From Circinella umbellata (taxonomy: Eukaryota; Mucoromycota; Mucoromycetes; Mucorales; Lichtheimiaceae), in the NCBI GenBank assembly GCA_025093555.1, contig JAIWNF010000091.1, positions 53,831 to 117,830 of the forward strand: a stretch of DNA of 64,000 nt, given 5' to 3'. The notes below the pieces were generated by a model. The model worked only from the letters and a program-made list of their open reading frames with translations, had not been told where the DNA came from and made no database searches. Below, one piece after another: positions 12,072-25,700 of this stretch; within the stretch, counting starts at the first letter, position 1; each line of letters opens with the position of its first letter. The position numbers and the translations under genes were made by a program.

Positions 12072-13439
12072 GGAGTTTAATTATGAAGTGTTTTTAAACT
12101 TTCCTGCCTCCCTCCCCCAATTTATTTTCTTATTCTCATTTTTTCTCTCCTCATAAAAACCATACAGCATTATGTGAATCGTTTACAAATATTCTATTTC
12201 ACTCCTACCCCCCACCCTTACTCACACGCATACACAACGAATCTTATGATTTATTCTATGATTTACCCCCCCCCCACTCCTCTCTTTTTTTTCAACCCAA
12301 AAGTATACATAACAACAACAAAGGACCGTATTGTTGTTTTGTTTATCTTCTGTATGCTTCTCCCTTCTTTTATAAATTGTCTTTATTATTTTATATTGCA
12401 AAAAAAATAAATATAAAAGAAAATTGGTATTTTTTTTTAAAAAATTAAGGTTCATGTAAGGTTTGATATATTTCATGGATTGTCTGTCTCCTCTTTAAAA
12501 AAAATGGATGCGTTACTGCTGTTTCTTTTTCTCTCTCGCAAAATCTTTATACAAAGGAGAAATAAGTTTTCTTTTTTTTATTAATAGAGTGTGACAAGTA
12601 ATAATCAAAGTGACAGCATTTTGTCATAACATAATAATAATATTTATTGGTGAGTATTGAGGCTGGGGCCAAAGAATCATAGTTTCAAAAGTATGTGTCC
12701 CGTGCACATTAATCGGAAATAGTGATTTAGGTCTACGTACAAACATATTTATGCACACGTGTTTATAATTATTACATCCCATATAAGCGTGTGTGCTAAT
12801 TTATAGTACTTCCGTTCCGCTTTTCTTAAAGATACATACAATATTATTTTTTGACGCTTTTGTTGGTCGTTAGTAATGAATGGTCGATAGTGTTTATAGA
12901 GTCTCTGAAATAATCTTTTTTTGTACTATAAATATATATTAATTAGAGATAATATCATAATCTTATATGAATTATGAGATGCAAAGATGTACAAGTGTCG
13001 TTTCATTTTTTCTCTTTATTCTTATCTTAATGTTTGTCGTGTACTTTCCTCCAATGTATATGGCATGGAGTTATCACATGCATTTTTTTTTATTCCCACT
13101 TATTCTTGGAGCTACAGCATGAAATATGTTTATTAAGGTAAAAGGAGTGCCAGAAAACATCTTCCGTCCCGAAGGTGCAAATGTATGGCCATGAGAATTT
13201 GATTCTACTCAGGTAAATAAATTTTGATTGGGTGTTACATGCCTTTCTGTTTTATCACTTTATTTTTGTCAAATCTCACGGGGACAATGAATGATGGACG
13301 ACTGCTATTGTGTGTACTTATAGGCATAATTTGAGACAGACAATAATAATATATAGAGAGACGACATGTGCAATTTTTTTTATCATTCTTCCTGTTTTTC
13401 CTTGAATAACCAATTTTTTCTTTTCTCTTTAAAAAAAAC
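12072..13439. other. Intergenic region between kinase and Myb gene
   Basis: The first 400 bp are C/T-rich with C-homopolymers, consistent with a 3' untranslated region. The rest is AT-rich. I see no gene in it on either strand. Confidence 0.5.
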
Positions 13440-14368
13440 ATGTCTGCCCCTTGGACTGAAAAAGAGATTAACGCTTTAGTTAAAATTAAAGAAGTCCACC
13501 CTCATTCATCATGGGAGTATGTTTCTAAAAAGATCGGAAGTATGCATTCACCCGATGCTTGTCGTCGTCGATATGCTCCTTTTGCAGTAAGTAAAGAAAA
13601 AAGAAAAGATACATGAAGTTAATAATTTTGTTTATGAATCATACGCTGTATAAAAGCAAAAGAAGAATAATTTTGATGAAATGTTTTTTCTTTTCAATAG
13701 CCCAAATTAGCTTCTGTTTGGAGTTTGTCTGAACGTCGACAATTGGCGAAAATGATCCATTATGAACCACCTCTTTTATGGAAAGAAATTAGTAAATATG
13801 TAAATCATGAAGCTGAAGATTGCAAGGCTTTTTATGAAAAACATATTACAAGCAAGGAACTTGATCGTGGAAAACGTGAAGCTGAAGCTGAAAGAAACCG
13901 AATGACGAGAAGACGAATCTCAGCTGTTATTATCATGTCTAAGGTATATATATATCATCATCATCATCATTCAAATAATGTAGTTGATATATACGTTATT
14001 GTTGTTATTAACAAGTCATTAATTTCGTTATTTATAAGACTGCTACGCCACAAGAAAAGGGAAAATCAACAGCCTTAACTGCTGGATCATCCGGTGACGA
14101 CAATAATAACAACAGTAATGATCATAATGAAGGTGAAAAATCAACCACAACCTCAAGATCCACTACTACTGCAGCTGCAACAATTCCTGTTGTTACAACG
14201 ACACCGGCTACTACGGCTACTACAACAAGAAAGCGTCGCTTTTGGACAGAAGAAGAAGTTGAAATACTTATTACTATGCGAGAACAAGGTAATAATTGGG
14301 GCGATATTGCATCTCATGTTAATCGTACTCCAGGTGCTTGTCAATCAAAATGGCGTAGACTCCGTTAA
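13440..14368 (+). CDS. Myb/SANT-domain DNA-binding protein, three exons
   Basis: Exons 13440-13586, 13701-13943 and 14039-14368 give 239 aa. What is seen: a first Myb-like repeat at the N-terminus starting APWTEKEINALVKI, with SWEYVSKKIG and RRRYAPF; a weaker middle repeat (LWKEISKYV) in exon 2 followed by a basic, Arg/Glu-rich helix; a Ser/Thr/Asn-rich linker; and a well-conserved C-terminal repeat RRFWTEEEVEILITMREQG, NNWGDIASHV and CQSKWRRLR at the very end. The Trp spacing fits SANT/Myb helix-turn-helix units, so a nuclear DNA- or chromatin-binding role is inferred. The specific target is unknown. Confidence 0.8.
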
Positions 14369-15561
14369 TCTTGTCATTTTACCTTCTACTATGGACCTAG
14401 GCATCTTCCTATCTTTTTTTTTTCTTATTTTTTTTTTCTTGCGTCTAGTCAAATAATTAGTTAATCAAACCGTTAGCGTTTGCTTATAACTTCTTCCTTT
14501 TTTACAACAAAAATAATCCCTTTCGTTTTCATTTTTCATTTTTTTTTTTGTAAAAATAATGTGCCATGCTAGCTACGTACATACTCAAATAAACAAATAA
14601 ACAACTATTTCTGTCCTGCTTATATAATGATGATGATAGTAATAATAATGTTAATGGTAATAGCTGTTTAGTAAGGGGCATAAGGGAATTTATATAAATA
14701 TATTGAGTAAAATGGGTTTAGCAAAGTAAAAGAGAACAAAAAAAGGTTCATTTGTTTATTCTGAACCATTGTGGCGCACTCACGCTGAACATCTTAGCAT
14801 AAGAAAAGTTACAGGTTTAATTTTCAATAATTATATATTATGATAGGTAGTGTTATCTTATCCCTGGTAAAAATAAAAAAAAAGACCCTTTTTTTCTTAA
14901 TAATAATCAAAAGTAGCACTAAAAAAAAGTTCTGACCTTAAAAAATACCAACTTTAGAATAGATTTATGATGATAATAAAAATGGACAACAATTTGCTAT
15001 TCATAGCTCCTGAATGTTTGTATAAATAGATTAGATGTGAAAAACAAACTAACTTTGGGTATATAACAGAATAAAATATGGGACGAATAACTTTGATGTT
15101 GAACAATGAATCCAAAATACATTTAAAAATAACCACTACTCTTTTTAACTGTCAAAAATTAGAAAATTAGAACGGAAATCTAAAAAGAAAAAAAAAGCGT
15201 CGATCTTTTTTGGTTGTTGAAATCTGTGTTGTGTGATTTAGCCGATACACTCCGACATCGATATTTTTTTTTTTTTATTTCTTTTCAAGCAAACCTCTCC
15301 CTCACTTGTTTTTTTTTTATTGCTGTAGTAACGGTTTCATATTTTATTTTTTTTTTTTTACTTGTTTCCCTGGAGATTTATTCTTTCATCTTTGTCTTTT
15401 TTTTTCGGTTATCAACTCATTCATTCTTTCTATTTAACCTTTACCATCCGTTTTTAAGTCAGTTTCCTTCCACTTAGCTCTCAAATATAACTTCTTTTTT
15501 TTTCTCGTACCTTTTACTTTCCTTCCCTTTCTTTTTTTTTAAAAAAGAAAACAAACAAAGA
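14369..15561. other. Intergenic region ending in a long T/C-rich leader
   Basis: AT-rich sequence, then about 300 bp of almost pure pyrimidine (15250-15540) before the translocator start codon. An apparent Phe-rich frame in that tract is low-complexity leader and not a gene. Confidence 0.5.
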
Positions 15562-17069
15562 ATGGCAGTTTATTCGAATAATTTATTATCTACCCGAGGT
15601 GCCAATTCCTCCATGATTTGGCTTGGAATGTATTTTGTGTTCAATCTGGTATTAACATTGTATAACAAGGTGATTTTATCACTATTCCAGTTTCCATTTC
15701 CATGGACCTTGACAGCGATCCATACTGCTTGTGGTGCTGTAGGATCGTATATCTTTTGGCGTTGCGACGTTTTTTCCCCTTCAAAATTGGGTAGACGAGA
15801 AAATACGATTATGATTGCTTTCTCGGCCCTTTATACAATCAATATCGCTATCAGTAATGTTTCACTGTAAGGATTTGAAATTATTATATGAAAAAGGGGA
15901 TTATTAGGATAAGAAAAAAAAAAAGGAAAGGCTGGATAGAGACAGAGAACGCAAGGAGGAAAGGGAAAAGGATGTATATAGACTTTAAAAGATGTATTAT
16001 TTATCTAACAAGAAAAAATAATATTTAAAAATAGTAACCTTGTTACTGTACCTGTAAGTATATTTAAAGATCAACAGTTTATGGAAGGAAGAAAAAATTG
16101 GAGGGAAAAGGGTGAAGGCCAGAAAAAAAAAAAGAGAGAGAAAGAAAGATTATGTCAAAAAAGAGAAGCATGACTAATCAATTTGTTTATGAATAGTTCC
16201 ATCAAGTAGTACGCGCTATGACACCTGTATTTACCATCATGCTTTCAGTTATGTTTCTCAGCAAATCTTATTCAACGATGACCTATATTTCTTTATTACC
16301 TGTAAGTTCATTATATCTCATATATATAGCGACAATGAATTTTTCTTAATTAGTAACAATTAATTTTAGGTAGTTGCAGGTGTAGCTTTTGCCACTTTTG
16401 GTGATTATGATTATACAGCTTGGGGATTCTTTTTAACTGTGTTGGGAACTGTATTAGCAGCAATAAAAACAGTTGTAACGAACCGTGTTCAAGTTGGAAG
16501 ACTTAAATTACATCCATTGGATTTATTATTACGTATGTCACCTCTCGCCTGTGCACAAACATTGGTTTATTCGTATGCAAGTGGTGAAATGGAACAAGTC
16601 TATAGATTTTATCTTACCGATTTCACATGGACTTTAGCTTTTGCATTACTGGTAAACGGTATCATTGCTTTCTTTTTGAATGTGGTCAGTTTTACTGCCA
16701 ATAAAAAGACAAGTGCTTTAACCATGACCGTTGCTGGCAACGTAAAACAAGTCCTTTCGATTGTTCTTGCGGTTATTATTTTCAATTTGACAATTACATG
16801 GACGAATGCTTTAGGTATTCTTTTGACGTTAGCTGGTGGTGCTTGGTATACGTAAGTTTTCTATATTATTATAAATTTCATTTATTGAAGAAAACGATTA
16901 TATGTGGATATATATAATCTAACTCTTACATGAATAATAAAATTGTAGGTCTGTGGAAATGAGAGAAAAGACAACAAAACGCCTTACTACTTCGGATACC
17001 CTGTTGGGAAACGGACAGATCAAAAATTCTGCAGATCATGAATTGACAGATGTCAAAACTCAACGATAA
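15562..17069 (+). CDS. Triose-phosphate/nucleotide-sugar translocator (TPT, DMT superfamily), five exons including a 19-nt microexon
   Basis: Exons 15562-15866, 16035-16053, 16197-16301, 16370-16851 and 16949-17069 give 343 aa. What is seen: repeated hydrophobic helices, the N-terminal YNKVILSLFQFPFPWTLTA, the family block NLVTVPFHQVVRAMTPVFT, and in the C-terminal half VVSFTANKKTSALTMTVAGN followed by KQVLSIVLAV. These are hallmarks of TPT-type carriers of the Golgi/ER (SLC35C/E and Sly41-like). The block NLVTVP is encoded almost entirely by the microexon at 16035-16053; without it the family motif is broken and the frame does not close. The C-terminal tail is hydrophilic (about 35 residues). 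The exact substrate is not predictable. It is probably a secretory-pathway membrane protein. Confidence 0.88.
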
Positions 17070-18828
17070 TCGACAAAAAAACTAAATATTTCTTTTACTA
17101 TCATTTTACTATTATACTTTGGAAGAAAAAAAAGAAGAAAATTCAATATATATATATATATATATATATATTACAGCAATTTTCATATACTTATATAGAT
17201 ATACAACGGCAGTAACAATAACCAACATCATACAAACATCCATTTTTCATTTCCTCTCACTTCCCTAGTTTATTACTATTACTTCTATTACAACATCAAC
17301 GTCATTTACTATAGTACATTTTTCTCTTAAAAATATATATACATATATATTCCCTTTTTCAAAGCACACACACACACACGTACCATACATCACTAACCCG
17401 ATTTCTTTTCTTATTTGCATGCGTTTTTCCCCTCGTTCCTTTGTTCAAAATTAATTTTTTCTACTAAAAAAAAAAGAAAATAGACCTTTTTTTTTTTGCC
17501 TTTTCAATAATAATACTATGCTGATATTATCTATTATATATGCTGGCTATACTTGTTCTTATTGTTATTTGTTTACATGTATATAGTGTATAAAAATATA
17601 ACTGAGATCTATTTAGATCCACATAATTTTAAAATCTGTCTTTTGTACTATCTGAGATAAATAGATAATATTATTATAACGTAACAATAAAATTTTTCAT
17701 CCAGTTACTGGACGTAGCTTGAACTATCTACAAGGTATTGAAGCTTCTGATTATTATGGAACTCTCTTTACATCCAGTTGTTGTTACTGGCATAAAATTG
17801 TTCACTCTTTTGTAGATACGTATGGGTTATTTACTGTTCAAATTATTAACATAATGAATGAATAGAGTTACTTCACCAGCCCTTCTTTTTATCGTTACAC
17901 TTCTTATGTAGTAATCTATACATAGCAATAGTAGCAACAAGGACGAGGCCATTTTTTATCTTAAAAAATGAACATAAAGTTACTTATAAAAAGCTACTAT
18001 GTTATTTTACTTCGATCCCATATATCATTATATTATATTACCGTTTTTTTAATATACATATATTCTAGTAAAGTTACTTAGTCCTATTATAAACTATGAG
18101 ATATTAATATTATAGCTGAGGATTTTTTCATGTACTCCTTGATAAAAAGAAGAAATATATGTACTAAAAATAGAAAGAAAATAGTCAAGAAAAAAAATGT
18201 ACGTACGTACATGGATGTTTTCCATTATATTTATAAGTATAATAATGTTATAAATCTATATGGATAGGATATGAAGAACAGAGATGAAAGCAGAATTACA
18301 GAATGCTAGAAAGATTATATGCAAAGACAAGACAAAACAAACAATAGCGCACATCTTATTACCAACAAACAAAAGCTACCTCAAGAGGTCGAAGATTTAC
18401 GCAGTTAGAACAAAACAAATAATACTTATCATAATTATGGAGAGCCGATCTAAGATGGCAGTACGTTGATTCGTACCTTAATTATTTCAGTAATGCGAGA
18501 GCTGTAGTATCATCTGTCTATCTATTTGAATCAAGCACAATAAATATACTTTCGACCACTTCTTCTGATATGCAGTAAAATACACATTTTGGCTCAATAT
18601 TATTCATATATAAAACTAAGAAAGTTACTTAATTCCTTGACTATGAATAGGAAATTTATCATACATTAAGAAATATAATTATATATTAATTCGAATTGAG
18701 TAGAAAATGGAATTTTTATTTTTGTTATTCTCTTGTCAACAACCATATTGATTCTCGTAACACTTGATTTATTATTAAATATGTATTATTTTCTTTATAC
18801 GTATAGACTTATTTTCATTATTTTTTTT
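17070..18828. other. 1.8-kb AT-rich intergenic region
   Basis: Contains a (TA)n run at about 17147-17171 and a short GTAC-repeat palindrome near 18199-18212. A short open stretch at about 17690-17865 on the plus strand has no start or recognisable motif. I see no gene. Confidence 0.5.
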
Positions 18829-21500
18829 CTACTTATACAACATCTGCTCTCTCCATGTTCTTCCTTTGATACGCACTATAACCACATTGCTCGCAAATAT
18901 AAAAATAAGCACACCGCAAAAAGTATATAGTCCTCCAGCACCCATAGCACGCTGCATATCAGTCGCTACCAGTGATCCAGTTCCACTTAGTATATATCTT
19001 GTAAAATTATTACATGCTACATCAATGATAGTAGTATAATATAATAAATCAATTTAAAATTATATTCTTTATGCACGTATAATCTTTTTAACTTGCATGA
19101 ATGGAACAAAAAGGAATTCTTTTTTTACCCGTAACAGAAGCACCCCGGTCACGAAAACAATCAACAAGATATGTTGACATTATAATATTCGGTGGACCAG
19201 TTGCTAACCCAACTAACATATAAACATTGATAGTCATTATCAGCATACTACGTTGTGGTTTTACTTTTATTTTAAAAAAAATGCAGAAAAATAGACTTAC
19301 TAAAGAAAGCACACACTAGTCCGTAGGCAAAATGAACATTTTTCTCTATACACCAACCAAATGAGATAAAGGCAAATAATAATACAAGAATAGATGCATA
19401 AAAGATCCAACCGCCAATGCGAAGTTCTGGATAGGGTTTTGTGTCAGCAGGTAGCTTTGAAACCCGGCTAGTATATAATGCATCTGAAATTCTACCACCG
19501 AAAATACCACTAATTATACTTCCACCTGCAATTGGAATATAGAATAAACCTACTGTTCCAGAATCAAATCCATATTGAGATGTATAAATACGAGTAAAAT
19601 TGGTCGTCAGAACAAAGTAGACAAAAAACCTATTTTTTTGTGTAATTTTTTGTGTATTGTTGTATATTAAGGTAAGAATAGTGTATGCTTCTTATTATAC
19701 ATACAATCTATTATGTATATATTTGTAGTAGGTTTACTGTATATAAATAACGATATCATGACTCACAGAGTTCCAAGAAAGAGTACCGTAAGAGCGATGT
19801 TTTTATTTTGGAGCAAACTTAATGCTGCAACTGGATTGATAAAACGACATTGTCGAGATTTTTTTTTATCTTTCTCTTTTGATAATTTTCTTCGTCGTTT
19901 CTCATTGCATGTTGCGTTTTGATTTTCTTGTTCGTTGGCTGTAGATGATACATCGCTGTCATGGTTGTCACTACATTGTTGCTCATTTTCTTTGTTAATA
20001 CTATTTTTTGACTGCGTTGTTATTGTTGCTGAAAAAGGTGGTGGCGTTAATGACTGAATATATCGTGTTTCAGGAAGTAAAAAAAGAATGCCAAACCAAA
20101 TAAAAACACATAAAATTGCCAGGAACCAAAATATACTTTGCCATCCAAGGCCTATATTAAGATAGCCACCAAAAATAGGACTGTATATTTTTATATATAC
20201 TATTAGTATCATCATTGCATAAAATAAATAAATATGCGTCTTTTAGATACTTTCCCTACCGCTGGTCCAAGCATTGGACCTGTTAAATAATAAGAGAACG
20301 CACGTCCACGTTGATGGGCATCAAAAACGTCACCAATTGTACCTGCCCCCATGGAAAGAACCTATTATCATTTCAAGTAATGGTGTTATTATTGAGTTGC
20401 AAAATAATAGAAAATAACTACAAATTACTGAGTAATAGTTAGTAGAAGTGTAATATAAACTTACAGAGGATGATCCAATGGCACTGATAGCTCGAAATAA
20501 AATAAACATAGTCACGTTTTTAGAAATTGCAGAACACGCCATACCAGCGATCGCCACAAGAAAAGAAATAAGATAAATGGGTCTACGACCGAAAATATCA
20601 CTAAATGTTGCCCAAATCAAAGGGAATACTGCTAAACAATATATATAAATAGCAAGTGATGCGTTCATAAGTGTATCTGTTGTTTTGAAATATTCCTGCA
20701 TTGGGAGAATGGCAGGATACTATATTATAATAAATTATGATGTATAGTATGTTGGTTAATGCGTAATAACTTGTGTTTAATTATAGCCTAGTTATCAAAA
20801 AAAGCTGTTTATTAATATAACAAATCAATCTTTTTTATACTTACATAAATGGATGATGCAAGTGGTGATCTACATAGATATATAATACAGAAAAACCCGC
20901 ACAAAATTGATATTTTAATTACGTAATAATATGCATCATCAGATACAAAACGCAAAAGAATTTTAGTATTATATAAATACAGCAATAAAGGAAGAAGGTT
21001 ATTATATAATGAGTTTGGTTGAAGAAACAAAAATAAAAGGTAAAAAAAAAGAAAGAGACTTACGTAAAACCTGCAAATGCGACAATTAATATAACAAATA
21101 TTTTCTTACGAAAAGGCCAACTGCGTGGATCCACAGTCGGTGACTGATTTTTTATCAATTTTGAAATATATGTGTGCCATCCTCTACGCCGTTCCTGTTG
21201 TTCTTTTTCTTCGGCTACTAGGTCATTATGTTGACGAGAACAAAGATTTAATGGTTTCTCAGCTTTTACTAAATTCTCGTTTCCAGTTAATAGTCCATTT
21301 ATCACCATGACATTTGAATCGTTCTCGTCTTTTATATTGATGCTATTGTTGCTATTAGAAAGCATAGTTGTAGTGGTAATAATTGCCGATTGAATCTGGT
21401 TACCTTGATCTTGTGGTATTGTTAGTTGATAAGTATCATTATAGTTATTACTATTAACATTAACATTTTTAATATTACGAGGCTCTGTTGTTGATGTCAT
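18829..21500 (-). CDS. MFS transporter, DHA1-like (drug/polyamine:H+ antiporter type), eight exons with one abnormal donor
   Basis: Exons 21500-21064, 20869-20845, 20719-20465, 20361-20255, 20180-19767, 19629-19301, 19263-19129 and 19016-18829 give 629 aa with an intact frame. What is seen: a 120-residue polar N-terminus, then WPFRKKIFVILIVAFAGFTS, the loop motif FSDIFGRRPIYLISF (the A-motif), SAIGSSSVLSMGAGTIGDVF, GPMLGPAVGPIFGGYL (motif C), a long Ser/Lys-rich central loop, and VGLATGPPNIIMSTYLVDCF near the C-terminus. This pattern fits 12-helix DHA1 exporters of the plasma or vacuolar membrane. The intron at 20254-20181 must begin with GAAAGT instead of GTAAGT to restore motif C, so the gene may be splice-impaired. 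The next gene upstream on the same strand is the A-T-R enzyme. Confidence 0.82.
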
Positions 21501-22700
21501 GCTTCTTTATATATTTATTAAATATTATATAAATAGGAAAAGAGAAAGAAAAGAAAAATAAATAACTCGATCCATTCATACTTTACACAAAAAATAATAG
21601 TCTCTCTATCATGTAAGGTGGCTTAACATGCCTAAAAAGACTATTTTATTTTTGGACAAGGGATCTATGTAAAACTAACACATACTTCTATTCGTGGAAA
21701 TCGTATTGGGTAAGCAATGATCCATACAAACAACAAATTACATAATAATACATGTTTTATACAATTCACTTATATTGTCAATGTAACAAAGAATATAACA
21801 CGAAAAAAGTAATAGAAGTATCTTTATATTCTATATTACAGAAATTCTATATGTATTTATTTATAAACAGAGTAAATAAAAAATTCAGTAGCATATTTTC
21901 ATATCACAATCAGTTACGAATCGAAGGATACATTACCACCTAAAAAAATACTTTTCTTTCCTGTGAATAGCATTCTATAATATATATATATATGGGGGAA
22001 ACATTTACCCTTGGGTTCTAGTGTAACATTAACTGTGTGAACTTTTGTTCTATTCTAATATTTTTGAAAAGTAATAGATATGACTATACAGTAGTCAATA
22101 TCACACGATGCTAAATTATTATAAATGTGATAAAAGTAAAACAGATCTAGTATTTTTTGAATATGATACAATTTATGTTTGCAGAATTATACATGACAGT
22201 GAAAAGAATTCGTAGCAACTACTTTACGTTCACACAATTTCGCTCTCAATACGTATTGAGAATATATACGTTGTTCTAACATGTAACGCATAATTTTTGT
22301 TTGAACCGGGTAAATTTTTTTGGAAATACGATGTTCCCTTTTCGAGCAGCTTCTGAATAATGGGATTTCACAAACAAACAAACAAACAAACAAAAGCGAA
22401 CCTGGGAGTATAAATATTTGTTGCTATTATTCAGTTTTTATGTACTTTAATTATTTGTATATTTTCTTCAATGTAAGTAGTCTTTATGTAATTTTTCAAA
22501 CTTGATATTATTATTATGCCTAACCCGAATAATTCTACATATACGAAGTGTGAGGCTCTGAAAAAAATACCAAAGTACCTCTTTTACAAAATTATCTTTG
22601 TAAAAAAGCATTTGAAATGATAAAAAGAAGACTCTGTTTAATTTGTTTGGTTAAGGTAAAAAAATGTATGTATTTTATTTTGTGATTAATGCTACTTATT
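21501..22700. other. 1.2-kb AT-rich spacer between MFS and A-T-R genes
   Basis: It separates the MFS start from the downstream end of the A-T-R gene, both on the minus strand, so it holds the MFS promoter and the A-T-R 3' end. It contains an AAAC tetranucleotide run at about 22372-22394. No gene is seen. Confidence 0.5.
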
Positions 22701-25700
22701 TTAAACGTAAAAGCCTATCTTGTTCCATGATGAAAGACATTTTTTCAGTAACTGAGCATCAAACACAGGTGCATTTTCTAACGATGGTGCTATTTTAATT
22801 GTATCCTCCGTATCCCATAATGTCATCTTGCTGTTGCCTTCATCGGATGACGATGATGCAATCCAGTTGGTTTCGAAATAAGATAACAATCTGTAAGCAG
22901 AATTATCTTGGTGCTTTCGTAATTCATCCACCCACACATCTGGTTCAACGACATCAAACTGAATACCACAATCAGCCATTGCTTGAAGCATATCTGACCA
23001 AGTAATATGATTCGGATTAACTATATGATGATATACAGATCTTCTTCTTACTGGGGCTGTTTCTCTTGTTGTAAATCTCGCGGTTGAAGAATAATGGTCT
23101 GCCATTAATAAGTGCGATGGTAGGAATGATGATGAGGAAACATAATGCATCATAATTTCCAAAATGGCAGTTGCTGCTGAATCAACAGGAATCCAATCCA
23201 ATGTAGGCAAACTACAAGTACGGTCTGGCATCATTTTCATGGCGGCACCTCCAACCATCATTAACGGGTAATGTTCACTTGTATTCCATGCGCCATTATT
23301 TGTATCACCGATCAATTGACCCATACGTTCAACAAAACATGGCATATTCTTGTATTCGGCTAAATAAGAAAACATATGTTCTACAATGTATTTGGACTGA
23401 GCGTAACCCATAGGTAAGGCAACATGTGGATCTTGAGGTGACGCGCGTTCAGGCACAATGTAATAATTGTTGGTATCATAATTATTGTCATTGCTACCAT
23501 TATTTTTTTGCTTTTGGTTCTGTTGTAAAAACTGTGCAAGTGATGCTGTTGCACTAATACTTGATACTACATGAATGTGAATGGGTTGTTGTGTTGTACC
23601 ACGATAAGCAAATTTGATTAAATTATATAAACCTTGAATACATTCACGATCAAAATGTTGAATTGTATGATTGAAATCGAGAAGCCAACCACAACATTGA
23701 ATAATGGTAACCTCATCTTGTAACTTGCTATACATGGCTTCATTCTCTAATCCCAAGTAGGGTGCGTTTAAATTCATAGGTAGGACTTGTACCTTGTTAT
23801 AAAAATTATTGGAGGGAGCAATATGACGATCTCGAAATGCTTTTATAATTCGTTTTTCTAATTCCTGTTTGCTGTCTTGGTCTTTGTTGCTGCGACTACT
23901 ACGAACAAGACAATATATTTTCTTGATTTGAGGGGACTCGATCATGGCTTGAAGAAGAAAAGACCCAAGTGAGCCAGTAGCACCTGTCAACAAAACAGTT
24001 TGCTGTTGCTGTTGTTGGATATTATTATTATCATCATTCATCATAACAACAGGAGGATTGGGTGCTTTGGTTGGGAAATCAGATTCAATTCGAGCAAAAT
24101 AACCATGGAGTATTGACTGAGTTTCCTGATATCTTTTTTCTTGTTGTCGTCTGTTATTTTCTTCTGCAACCCCATTATTATTCTTTTTCTCTTGATTTCC
24201 ATGGCTATCATCAGTTGTTGTTATTGTCGTAGTACTACTATCAGCAATCATTTGAACCATGGATTCAATAGTCGGATATTCAAAACAAAAATTTGTTATT
24301 GGTGAAACACAACTGAAACGAGTTGCAATAATATTGCGTAGTTGGATGGCAAGAAGTGAATCAAGTCCATAATCAAATAATGGAGTGGTTAAATCGACTT
24401 CATCCATTGGACAGTTAAGTACTTGGTATACCGCTTGACATAGAAACGCCTTTATATTTTCTTGTTCTTTTTCTTGTTGTTCTTTTGTTAACACTTCCTT
24501 TCTATCAACATTATTTCTATGAGTTGGTGTTGAGTCTCCCGTGGCAACAGAAGCATTACTAGTAGTAATAGCGTTAAAAACGGAGTTTTGAAGAAAGAGA
24601 CTATACATTTGCTCGATTTCCTCTTCAAAGCACTCTATTGTTTTTTGACGAGAAATTGTTCCTTTAAACGTTGTCACCAAAGTTTTGTTTAATGGTAAAA
24701 TGTATACCATTTGAGGAATCATAATAGCACTATGACTTGGTGCCATTACGTTTGCTTGTTGCACAGATATATAGACTATAATATATAGAAGCAGTAAAAT
24801 ATTAAGATGCTGACAAATATTATTTTACAAGAAGAAACAAAAAAAAAGTACCTTCAGATATTATTTTCATTGGAGAATACTTGATAGCTTCATCCACAGC
24901 CAATTCAATCAAAACAGCAGTACATTCTCTATTTTCACCAATGACCATACAATTTTTCACAAGACAACTTTTATTGATTTCGCTTTCCATGGGAATAGGA
25001 TTTGTTTTTTCACCATTTTTCCTATAAATAAAAAGAATAAAAAAGAATAACATTTGTTAATACTAATATATATTTTAACATACTTCTTATATTTCGAGCC
25101 ACTGGAAATGTATAATTTATCTATTTGCCTCTTTTACTCACATAACCAAAGTATCATCAATACGCCCAACATGGCGCCATGTTTTCGAATTAGGAGGATC
25201 CTCAATAAACAAATCACCAGTTGAGTAACCACCATCGGGTCGATTACTGACATTACTTCCAAGTGCAGGATAATTATGTTTGAACGTAAGCTGATATACT
25301 TCGCTAGAAGTGGATGATGAGATATGTGGCTTTCTTTTTGGATCGTTTTTCTTATTGCCATTGATTGGTTCCCAGTGTATATATGAAACGACAGGACTTG
25401 CTGATATATTCATATTATACCATTGTTTGTTATCTCTAGAAAGATCCGGACCCCCGACAAATCCAGTTTCTATAAACAATTAGATAGCATAGTAGTAACA
25501 AGTATAATTAGCTCTACAAAATAATAGTAATAGTAATAGTAATAGTAATAGTAATAGTAATAGTAATAAGCAACAGCAACGACAAACCTGATGAACCATA
25601 TCCATTACGCACATTTAATCCTTTCGAATGCAAATATTCCCCTACTTCAATACGAAGAGGGGCACCAGTATAAGTACAGTACTTGATTTGTTGAAATATA

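Noticed and set aside
15214..15477. 87-codon Phe/Leu-rich frame before the TPT gene
   Set aside because: It is translated pyrimidine tract with homopolymers, typical of a T/C-rich leader, and has no domain or conserved start.
18829..21500. Calling the MFS gene a frameshift pseudogene
   Set aside because: A single donor change (GT to GA) explains the only broken junction and keeps the full 629-codon frame, so an abnormal splice site is simpler than an indel.
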